Shown in pieces: positions 28,201 through 40,200 of a DNA stretch of 64,000 bases. Position 1 is the stretch's first letter. Each line of letters begins with the position of its first letter. A program made the position numbers and the translations under genes. Location of the stretch: positions 31,132,170 to 31,196,169 of the forward strand of contig CM067064.1 of assembly GCA_033980235.1 (NCBI GenBank), read 5' to 3'. The notes below the pieces were generated by a model that saw only the letters and a program-made list of their open reading frames with translations, was not told where the DNA came from and did not search any database. This stretch comes from Diadema setosum. Taxonomy: Eukaryota > Echinodermata > Echinoidea > Diadematoida > Diadematidae.

Positions 28201-31200
28201 CAGCGCATGCGCACACAAACATCTTATCCGTTCATGGATTTGAAATTTGTGTGCATGTGATGTGTTCGCATGCACTGGCTGTAGTATTCAGTGCACTGTA
28301 TGTAGCTCTCCTAAGGTCCTGTCGACCGAGTCACATTCAGTCATCAATTCAAACAGAAAGGGACTATAGGCAGAACCAATCGTTGCCCGAAGCCTGTTTT
28401 CAATACTTCAACTTAATTAGTAAGTCTTCAAATTGAAGAATTTATGGGATTTTAAGTTGACATTTACCCTGCGATACTAAATCTGTCATGATCCTGAATG
28501 CTACAATGCGAAGCCCGATTACGCTATGCGTATGGGACTGCTGGTCGCTATGCGTATGGGGCTGCTGGTCGCAGTTAATTGCATGATTACTAAGACATGA
28601 GAGCACTTTGGGGCAAGTAAGTCTCACAGTGTTAGTTATATGAAAGGTACTTTAACCTGAAACACAAACTAAGACAAGGAAATTCAAGGACACTTTTGAG
28701 GTACCAAAACTTTTTATTATCTTTAAAAGTTATCGTTGCGGAGGGTACCATTGTGATTTTGGGGGGGACATATGGTATGATGCTCTCTCTCTCTCTCTCT
28801 CTCTCTCTTTGTCTTTCTGTCTTTCTCTCTCTCTTTAATGTTGCTTTGTCTTCAGTTGTTGTGCTACATGTCAGTTGGTCTGTCTTTCCTTAAAAAGTGA
28901 GCAGAATGCTTTCCCTCTCTCCCTCTCCCTCTCCACAAGATGTTTACACTTGTAAAATCACAAGTAAATTGAATATTTATGTTTAAAAAAAGAGTGGTAA
29001 AAAGTGTATCTCTCTGGAGAGATGTTTATACTTATAAACCCACAAGTAATTTGAATATCTATAATGAAACAAAAAAGGTGGTAGAAATGCAAATACCTCT
29101 CCAAGAGATGTTTATACCTGTAAACCCACAAGTAATCCAAATATTTATAATAAAAGCAAAATGAGGGTAGATATATACAAGTGCCATATAAACAGATGTG
29201 GCTGTTTACAGAATCACTATTCAATACGATCTCTGGCACAAACATTTTCCGACAAGAGGAAGATCTTATCTGCAAGTGGGGCTCAATAGCCCTTTTTACA
29301 CTTGTGTTTCTTTACAACCCCGTACTTTCTCTAACCCAGGACTATCGTTAACCCGTTGAGGACGCGTCCCGAGTATACTCGGGCAGGTGTCTATGGGAAA
29401 TGCGTGTTGTAGCAAAATCAAACCGTCCTCAACGGGTTAATCCCGTACCAATTTTTTCAGCTTTTTACACTCGCCAATAGATCCCGTACTAAGCTCTTGT
29501 CCTGGGATAAAGAGAAAACTGACCTTTTTACACTCATATTTCTTAGTCCCGTACTTTCCAAACCACATGAATATTCATGATTACGCTGTGCACTGTACAA
29601 GTACACGCACGCACTGGCAGCACTTGATTACCTCGTTTCTGATTGGTCAGTGGGGGTCGGACTTCGTCTCCGTCGCTTAGCCCTGGATTATTTCTTCGTT
29701 CTGTTTACACTCACTTGCTTGGCACCGTAATTGCGGGGTTAGCACCGCAATTGCGGTGCTAACCCTGCTTTTTTGCAGGGCCAGATAGTACGGGATTATT
29801 GGTGGGGCTAGCCCACTTTGGCAAAAACAAGTGTAAACAGAAAGTGGGCTAAGGAAAGTCCAGTACCAATGGTGGGGCTAAGCCCCTCCCCCCCCCCCCC
29901 TTTAGCCCCACCGTTGGTACGGGACTAAGCAAAAATATGCAAGTGTAAAAAGCCCTAATGTTTAGCAACAGTTTGTAGTCCTACCTGTGTATGTCGCAAC
30001 CTATGGGCATCGTTTTTTTAACAAGATTTCTCGTATTGTGAAAAATTCCCAGTCAAAGATTATGAACTGGATGAAATAAAGAATTTCACAGAACGCATTT
30101 CACTTTGCTCCTTCAGAAGGCATTTAAAATTATTTTGTAACTTCGACATCACTTGTCATCATTTGTCATGTAAACTTAAAAACGTAAGTCTTGTAAGATT
30201 TTCGTAACATCGCTGTACTATGCTGGCATCACAAACTTTGGTTGGCAGCCCATCAATAATAATAATAATAATAGCTGGTTTTTATATAGCGCATTTCACA
30301 CACTTCAGGGTTTCAGTGCGCTTTACAGACTATTATTATCAAGAGATTGTGGCCCATATGAATTCAGCCAATACTTTTGATCGTAGCTTTTGAATTGGAA
30401 AATTGAAAAAATGACACTGATGTGTGTTACTGAGTCTCCAGATCTACTTTGTAGGGACACCTCCCCCTTGAAGGGACAAAAGCAACGTAAGACAATATTG
30501 CCAGTGATACCAGTAGAAATACTACCTGACACACGCTTGGGTTGGGATGACAGCTCATTTATCATTTTATGAAATGCTTGTGGGAATATGAAATGATGCT
30601 TCCATTGGAAAAGGATACAGTCTCCATCTTTGATACCAGTAAATTGTGACGCACACTGAGGTTGAAAAAAAAACAAACATATATATATATATATACACAC
30701 GTGCAAACAGCTCATTGATCATTTTATGAAATCCTTGGAAGTGGGCTGTAAAGACAAAATACTTGTACCCACACTATATTTTGCCAGTTGCTTACGTGTG
30801 GATGTATTTTAGTAAGTTTACATTGAATTCTGTCTGTCTGTCTGTCTCTTTGTTTCTTTCTCTCTATCATCAGAATTATTGTCCTTGTCATTGCTGTTAT
30901 TTTCTTGTTCTAATATGTTATGCTTATGAAGGGATAAGAATTTTCTTCCATACTTTATGTACCATTCTCAGACCTCCCAACCATTCTGAATTTTGACCAT
31001 TCCCAGCTCTTTGTTACAATAGGAGTTTCCTGTTTTGCTTGTTGATTTTTATTATGCACTCCTATGACAACTGTTCTTTCTTCTTTCCTACTTTTGAGCC
31101 ATATCATCCCTGTTTTTCATTCAGAAAGGTTGGGAGGTCTGCATATGTTAAAGGTCCTGTTTACCTTTGGGAGCATTGATTTAAAAAATGTTCAAGATAT

Positions 31201-34200
31201 CATATTTGATGCATATGTGTAGGTCAGTTGTATCACAAAACATCCATATAACATTTTTTGCAATAAAGCCTAAGATTTAAAGGTAGGGAATATTTTTTAC
31301 AGACCTCCCAAAATGCAGCAAAACATTAAATATGAACCTCAGGGGACTTGTTTAGGCCACTGCAGAGAAATTTGGAAGTCAACAGTTATCTACAATTTGA
31401 ATAATGCACAAAACTCAACTACTCAGTAGTTCTGTGTGTCAGCCACACTGAAGCCTTTTTGTTGCAGTCTTCTGTATTTTTATTTATAAACACTAATCTA
31501 AAAGTACAAGAGCTGATGTAATAACATATAGAGTGTGTGGCAAAAATGTATATAGAAATGTTTGTAAGTTTTGATGAACTTTCTTCACAAAATATACATG
31601 ATGGACACACATGCAGTGCATGGGTCTGCAAAGGTAGCCTAGTAATGTACTGGAATTTACGGTGAGCCCCGAAAAAAATTCAATTCAAAATCTAACGGTC
31701 AATAAAAATGTACTAAATGTTACCTTCCACTTTCAATACTTTATGGGAGTTTCTAAAATGATACTCTCTTCAACATACCACTGTATTTATACAACTCTTC
31801 ATTTGAGGCATGCAAATGGGATTCCCTACCTTTAAGGAGATATCACTATTTTTCTTAATAAACCATAACTGTATATGGTTTAGTCTGTAAACATTTTTAT
31901 TATAACTATCGTTATTATTTTTCATATCTAGCAATACTTAACATCGATTTTACTAGTTCAAATTTTTACATTGGTTGTATCTATCTCTAACTCAAGTTTT
32001 AGAACTATTCTGAAGCACAAAAGCTGAGTTTTTGTTTCATCTGCAAATGGTAAATAATGCCTTTAAGCAAACAAGTCCCTGGTAAAAACTTTGCTGCAGA
32101 AATTATTGTCTAATTGTTAAAATGGCAATGCTGAATTTCACTCCATATGTGATATTAGAGAAAGATTTGAAGGAACCAGATGATATCGTTAAATCTGCAC
32201 TAAATCAGAAAGAAATTTATGAGTAAATGCCAATTTCAGTGAGCAGCAGAAATTTAATCTTTCTAAGTGTGTTGCCAATTTTACAAATCGATTGTTGTTG
32301 ATTTAGTACAGTAATTGAAATGTCTGATACTGAAACGTACAGTTATGTATAAGCAACTAGAGGCTTACATGATTAAAAGATTTTTTCTGCTCTGCATTAT
32401 GAAACAATGCATGTTAAAAATCATAATATGAAGATTAATAATCACAATAAAAAGATACAGCACCAATTCACAAATAGCACCAAAGTAGCAAAATTTGTGA
32501 AAATAAAACCCCTGTGAAATATATGACCTATACAGTATACCAGCTTATGAAAGGAATCTAATTTTCAGTGTTGCGAAAGGGACGCTCAAACGTTTAACTG
32601 TTAACCTCACTCTCTTCATTTCCTGCCTCACCCCAGGCTGTGTTCTACATCTTCGTGTATCGGCACCAGCAGCTGTTTGAGAACAACAAGGGCCTGCACT
32701 ACGTCATGGGTCTGAACCTGGAGAGGATCGTGACCTGTCGTCTCAACCCTCTCAGAGTCTGTCTCCCGTCCATCGTCAACATCTTCGCCACTCTCGCCAG
32801 GTACGGCTCTTGGTTGACCCTGCAGGGGCTCTCTAGGGGCGTGGTCAGTTTGCGCCATAGATGCCCCCAGTCCCACCTAACTTAACCCTATTAAGCTTGC
32901 TCACACCTTGCAGGCTTGCCTGGACTATCCCCCCCCCCCCCCCCTCCAAAAAAAAAAAAGAAAAGAAAAAAAAAAAAAGGAATACCCTCATTAGAATTAC
33001 TATGGCATTCAAAAGCCATGCCTCTCTTGCTACAACAACACCTTCCTAAAGACGGAGTTTATATATATCGTGCAGATACAAGGCTGGCTCGATTTCATCG
33101 ATCTGCATTCGCTGCCACTGGGTGCATTCAACAACAAAAAAAAAAAAAAAAAAAAAAAAAAGCTCATTGGTAATGGTCAACTCCATTTGAGATTCTTAGC
33201 CGTGTGTGTACTTATACGTAGAGATCAGTTATAAACCTGTACACAGATTGTTCCAGGGATTTCTGAATAAATTGAAGTCGAGCCAGCTTGGTATCACAGG
33301 GTCTCCGCACACTATAAGGTCTTTTGAAATCATCACGGTCCTAGAAACCACGTATCATCATATGTGACCCAGCGTGACAAAACCGACGAGAAGTCGACAG
33401 GCATTGATTTTTAGTCGAGGACAAATTCTGAAAGAGCGGACTCTGAGCTTTAAAATGATGTATAACTCAATTCAAATGGACTCTCCTAGCCTATCTAAAT
33501 ATTGGAAAAAAAGCACACACTCTGAAAAAAGTATTCATTGAACTGAGAAAAAGGGCTCTAAAGTGCAGTTTATTCAAGCACTTAATCTTTGTCAAGCCGT
33601 GCTAGCTGTGCAGTGAATGATAAATAAAAAGAGGATGTTAACCAGTGGAGCAATAACAATGAAGGGATTATCAGTTTAAGCTGAAATTGAGTTCACTCTG
33701 TCAACACATTCTGTCCATGATTACTGTCAACTTTGAAAGCAGTAGCGTTATTCTTTCAAAAGTTATTAGAGTAGAAAGTGAAGAGTGTGCAAAAGGATTT
33801 TCAAGAAATGAAAAGGGACCTGTAAGACATACCTGATCACATTACTCTACATAAAAAAAAGGGTTGTAGAAAAACTGCTGAAAATATATGTTCTAATTCA
33901 TTTTATGATTTCAAACGTAGGGGTAATGTAGAAGAACAGGTCATTCAGAACACAAAAAACTCAAGATTGACTTGGTTGACCCGTTTCACCTTTTTTGAGT
34001 CCTCATGTAAAATCAAGGGGTGCAACTTTTTGTTGGTTTTGTGATGCACAGTATACAAAAACTTGCTTCAGTTTTGGGGATCATACACAACAGAATTTAG
34101 GCTTGTACCAACCTTAAAAGTGTACCAATACCCTAGAAATCAAATTTGTGTTCAGCAAGAATACACAAAAAACAGCCACAGTTTACCTGCGTTCGCCCCT

Positions 34201-37200
34201 GAAAGCATGCCTATTTCGATAAATCAGATCATATCTCTATAACAATTTGACACCTGTGCTCCACGCGTTTCAGTTCTGCTCCATAAGCGCCGGTACTGAT
34301 GTGTCCATGTTCTAGCTATATAGGTACATTTATAATACAGAGATTCTGTGACAATCGTTTAGCGAGGTATCAATCGAGGTACATGCGCATTGCATATCAC
34401 TATCATTCTAGACATATTTGGAATAAAATGTCGCTAGCATGAGTGAAAGAATCAGGTGATTGACTAGTCTATTTCAAGTTGTTTATGTTTTTGTATACTC
34501 TTTAAAATTTGCATTCAAACTCCAGTAAATAAAAATTGGAGTGGGCAGAGGGCATGTCTCAAGTATATTTTACAAAAATAGCAAACATAATTCTCAGGGT
34601 ATTGGTACACTAAACAAGTTGTGGGCAAACTTTCATTCGTTCCTGTGGACTTTCTCAAACCAACAGTCAAGCTGTGTCTCCGTTGCTGTCTTCTTGGTTT
34701 TACAATCACTAGACCGAATGTAGTTGACAAAGCCTAAAATACCCTAGTCCCTGTTGAGTGAGGTATTGATCCTGATTATCCAGGTAGACTCTTTCACCAT
34801 TCTTGACCAAAAGTTCCTTTCAAAGGCTATCATGTCACCATCCGGGTGTTACGTTCTGTGTCCAGAGTGTATCTGGCTATAGCTAAATAGGATTAGTCGT
34901 TAAATGTAAGGGTCTTTTGTGCTCCTTAACCCCCCCCCCCCCAAAAAAAAAAACAAAAAACAAAACAAAAAACAAAACAAAACAAAAACTGGAGCCCCCT
35001 TGGACATAGTCTTTGATTATCTTGTAATGCTTAAAGATTTCACGTTGTAGTTCCATGACTTTTTTTTTTCTCTAGAGTTTTACTCGACTTTTGGTACCAA
35101 ATTTGTCTGCTCCTCATGTAAGATTACAGAGTTATGCCATGTTTTCACATGGCATGTCAAAAATTCAATATCTTCATTCTGTGTATGTGTGTGAAAGTAT
35201 ATGGGGACTGGAATGTATATTACAGATACTGTTTCAAACTATATTTGCAGTGGATATTGTTTAGCTTGTGTTATTTGTGAATACATTTTACAAATAACTC
35301 TTTTAGCTCATAAAACAGTGAATTACATTAGATACATACAGTTCGACCTCGATTATCCGGCCTCCTTTTATCCGGAAATCTCTATTATCCGGACGCGTTC
35401 ACGCAGTTAAGGACTTTTTTTTTTCATCCAAAAATTGAGAAAAAAACAGTGACTTTCATGGATCTATTTCACTAATTTCATAAGATGTGCATGATAGGTT
35501 TCTCAGTATCTAATGAGGTAAAACATGTATGATTTTCACATAAAGATATACTTTATTTTTGTGGGGAAGGGACTACAATTTTGCGCAGGCTAGCATAGAT
35601 TACACCACCGCTGCGGGGTACGCTACCTGTCTAGCTGCCAGTGCACTGGGACGGCAGCTTGGATGGCAGCTATATACATTAACATTGTGTCTCCCATATC
35701 CGGTCAATTCGCTTATCCAGATGAGTGCCGGTCCCGACATGGCCGGATAATCGAGGTCGAACTGTAGTACACAAGGAAACAATGCAAATGATAGAAATGC
35801 ATGCATATATATGTTCTTAATTATGCTATGTTTAGATTAGTAGAGCTTGTACATCTTTCTTTTGTCATTAATGCTTGCTTTGGATCATTCTGTGATAAGA
35901 CCTGCAGTAAAAAGGTCCAAAACATTACACTTCCATATTTTATGTGTACTTAATTAGTATATACATATTAATTAGTTACTGTATACGCCATATATTTCAC
36001 GAGTCTAAATTTTCGCGAATCGCTTCCCGACAATTTCGCGAGTGCTTAATTCGCGATCGTGTAGTCTTGTACTGAACAGGGAACTGTATACGCATATGTC
36101 ACATTCATATCGGCATTAGAGTCAATATTTTCATGTGTTTTTAATTTCGCGAATAGCAGCTGACTCGCAAAATTTGTGAAAATAAAAACCTCGTGAAATA
36201 TTCGCCGTATACAGTACTACTGTGCATAAGTATGTCACATAATTCAAACATGAAATGAAACAATACAACAGTTAACACCTTCTTCTTACGTAGCATAATA
36301 ACCTTGAACAGGGATTTCTTGCCTGTAATGGACACCCTAAATGTAAAACACTAATTTTAAGAAAAGTGCAGATTTGCATAAATTTATTTAGACTATCTGA
36401 AAAAAATAAGAGTATTAATATTGATTTGACTATGCATTGTGCATTCATGTAGAAAACACAATGAACCACGTGTGTACCAAATTTGGTTGCAATAAGACAA
36501 TAAACAGCCAAGATCATGGAGGCGGGGGGGTTAGCCCTTCTCTTTCTTTTCAGTCGTTGGTTGTTCACATATAATTGGTTGCTTTGGTTGCAGAATTTTT
36601 CTAAAGCCTTTTTATGGCTAAATCTGTATGTGATTCCTCAATTGCCAACACATTTTATAAGAGTTACTGTTGCTTTTTCATGCTGTACAGTAAATTTTAC
36701 AGTTACCAATTTGATGGGGAAGTGATGATGATTTCAGTAGCAAAATTATCCCAGACTTGAAGACTTAAAAAAGATAATAAAAAGTTTTGGTACCTAAAAA
36801 ATTTCCTTGAATTTCCTTGTCTTAGTTTGTGTTTCAGGTTAAAGTACCTTTCATATAACTAACACTGTGAGACTTACTCACCCCGAAGTGCTCTCATGTC
36901 TTAGTTATCATGCAATTAACTGCGACCAGCAGCCCCATAGGCATAGCGACCAGCAGTCCCATACGCATAGCGTAATCGGGCTTCGCATTGTAGCATTCAG
37001 GATCATGACAGATTTAGTATCGCAGGATAAAAGTCAACTTAAAATCCCAAAAATTCTTCAATTTGAAGACTTACCAATTAAGGTGAAGTATTGAAAACAG
37101 GCTTTGGGCAACGTTTGGTTCTGCCTATAGTCCCTTTCTGTTCGAATTGATGACTGAATGTGACTCGGCCGAGAGGACCTTGGGAGAGCTACATACACTG

Positions 37201-40200
37201 AATACTACAGCCAGTGCATGCGAACGTACACATCACATGTGCACAAATTTCAAATCCATATCAACGGATAAGATGTTTGTGTGCGCATGCGCTGGCCGTA
37301 GTAGTCAGTGTATGTAGCTCTCCCAAGGTCCTCTCGACCGAGTCACATTCAATCATCAATTCGAAAAGAAAGGGACTATTGGCAGAACCAAACGTTGTTC
37401 GAAGCCTGTTTTCAATACTTCAACTTAATTGGTAAGTCTTCAAATTGAAGAAATTTTGGGATTTTAAGTTGACATTTACCCGCGATACTAAATCTGTCAT
37501 GATCCTGAATGCTACAATGCGAAGCCCCATTACGCTATGCGTATGGGGCTGCTGGTCGCAGTTAGCTGTGCGTACAATGGGCTGCACGCTGCTGGTCGCA
37601 GTCAGTGGTTTCGTACAAAATTTATCGACGCTGTATGGCGACGGCTCTGGTACGAAACCATTATTGCATGATTACTAAGACATGAGAGCACTTTGGGGCG
37701 AGTAATTCTCACAGACAACGTACTTTAATGTGAAACACAAACCAAGACAAGGAAATTCAGGGAAACTTTTGAGGTACCAAAACTTTTTATTATCTTAGAC
37801 AGATACTGTGTTCTTAGACAGATACTGTGATCTTAGTGTTCTTAGACAGATACTGTTTGTTCACTTGGGAGCAAAGGCAATTGTTATGCTAGTTTTTTAG
37901 TTTGGGAATTGAAGAAATCAAGCAATCTCCCCTCTACATGCCATGGCTTATGCTTTGTTAGAATAACTGTTTTTCTTCTTTAATACCAAAAGTCTTTCGG
38001 AAAGGATGCGCCTTTCATCCTTAGATTGTGTAGTCACTCTGCAAAGCAATACCAAGTCATAATTTTTTTTCATGTGTGTGTCATCTTCCTCAACTTCAGA
38101 AAGTTTCAGGTTGCCTATTGCTACACTGTGATGGAGCACAATTCACGGTCCATGCTCCCTGTGTTGGGCCTGAACGATTCAGGGTCCGCGCCTGCTGTAA
38201 CCAATAGCAACCCGCTCGACTCTTTCTTTCCCTTCGACCCCTACATGCTGCCAAGGTGAGCACACTTCCATGACCTTATTCCGCTCAAGTCTTCCATTTT
38301 TGTAAATTATTAGTAGAAAAATGAGCAAAGAAAATGGGATTCCATCAGGATTCGAACCTGAGACCTACGTATTGCTAGCCCGTGCTCTGCTGACTGAGCT
38401 ATAGAAAGCCCTAGTACAGTGTTCATCCCAGAAACCCTTAATTCTCAATGCTCGAATGGTCAGAAGCTATAGCAGTGTGTATGTGTGTGACACACATGCA
38501 CACACTTGAACCTGACATAAACCTGAAGGATAATTCAACTTGGGGATAAATGCAAGAGATCACCAAAGTGATGCAACTTTTTGAGCATGTAACAAACGCA
38601 AACAGAAGGAAAAGGGTGTCTGGGATGAACACTGTACGAGGGCTTTCTATAGCTCAGTCGATAGAGCACCAGGCTAGCAATCCGGTCTCGGGTTCGACTC
38701 CTAATGGAATCCCATTTTCTTTGCTCATTTTTCCACTAATGAATTATATTAATTTCTGGTCAGTTTCCTTCTGTTTTTATTTGTGTAAATTTGCGACTCT
38801 ACAGCTTTAGCTAGACAAAGTTTTTGCGTCAGTCCATAAAGTAGATGTATCAAATTCTCTGAGGGATGCGCAACTTTGTCTGTACACTGACAACATGTCT
38901 TAAGCCTTTTTGTGCTTTGAGTGCCGATGGGCACAGAAACGTCCCATAGTCTTTTACGCACTGTCACTGGCACTGACAGGGTTAAAGGGACTGTACAGTA
39001 CTGGTTGAGGTGGGGATTCAGGTTTATAACATTCCTAAGTGAGATAATGAGAAATCTCTTATGAAATATGAAAGAGCATATAATTTTAAGAAGGATTCAA
39101 CGTTTATTTGATGAAAATTGTTTTTTCAAATGGCTGAGATATCCAAAATAGTGATAATGATAAAAGGAGACAGGCCACACCTTTTATTAGGATCCCTTTG
39201 TTTACCTTGTTTTTGGATATCTCAGCCATTTCAAAACCGATTTTCATCAAATAAACTTTTGATACCCCATAGAATTGCATGCTCTTTGACATCTCATAGA
39301 GTGGTTTCTGAATATCTCGCAAAATGTTAAGAGCTAAATCCTCACCTCAACTAGAACTGTACAGTCCCTTTAACCCAATTCTAACTGGGGAGGGGTCAAA
39401 TTGACCCCCCCTCGACGTTTCGCGCCACGATTTCGCAACGCGCAAAGATTTTGCCGCGTCGTTTCGTGACTTTTTTCATTGAAGTCTCCCGCATATTTGA
39501 GACCAAATTTGTGACGTCCGGGTACACCGTTCTGAAGTTATGCAATGTTTTGCATATGCATGTCAACCCGAAAACCGCTCAAATTCATGATTTCGTGTGC
39601 AAATCCTATGCAAACTGTGTTTTTTTGTTTAATTGATATAAATTAGATTATTTCAACTTTTAACCATTGAAATAAATCAATTCTAATGTAGATAAGCTTG
39701 AAAAAGTGCCTCCAACAAATTTTGGCAAAAAAAAAAAAATAGAAAACAAAAGATCAAAAAAACAATAAAATACATAAGACATTAACAAAACAATAAAAAA
39801 ACAAAAGAAAATGATTTTGATTGCGCTATTTTTGTACAAGAAGATTGTTTGATGTGTCTTGAGGAACTCTGACACAAAAATTTAACAATCCTTCAGTCTT
39901 TTTGATGGAGTTATAGGTGAAAATATGATTTCATGCATTAATTTGCATAATTAATTTATTAAAAATATGAAATCAACATTTTTCTATTGTATGACCATGT
40001 AATCTTGTAGTTGACATCCGGCTCTATGTTCAGGCAAAATTTTGCAGCGATCGCGCGATCGGCGGCCGAGATCTGATCTGGTCAAATTGACCCCCCCCCC
40101 CCCCTCAGTAAAAACTTGGTCTCAAATAGCCCAGTTAGAATAGAGTTAAGCGACAAATAAAAATCGTTCAGTAGGATAGTTTCAACAATGAGGTCAATCA

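Larger units (their letters stand above)
38303..38748. mobile_element. Inverted-repeat element with tRNA-like arms (intron 14)
   Basis: The arms (about 38303-38446 and 38608-38748) are inverted copies. Each carries AAAAATGAGCAAAGAAAATG at the outside, a tRNA-like block in the middle and AGTGTTCATCCCAGA at the inside. The spacer of about 160 bases has CACACATGCAC and nothing else recognisable. The two tRNA-like blocks are listed separately. Confidence 0.85.

Noticed and set aside
38342..38712. Functional tRNA genes
   Set aside because: The D and T arms are recognisable but the acceptor stems do not pair, and the two copies lie in the arms of an inverted repeat.
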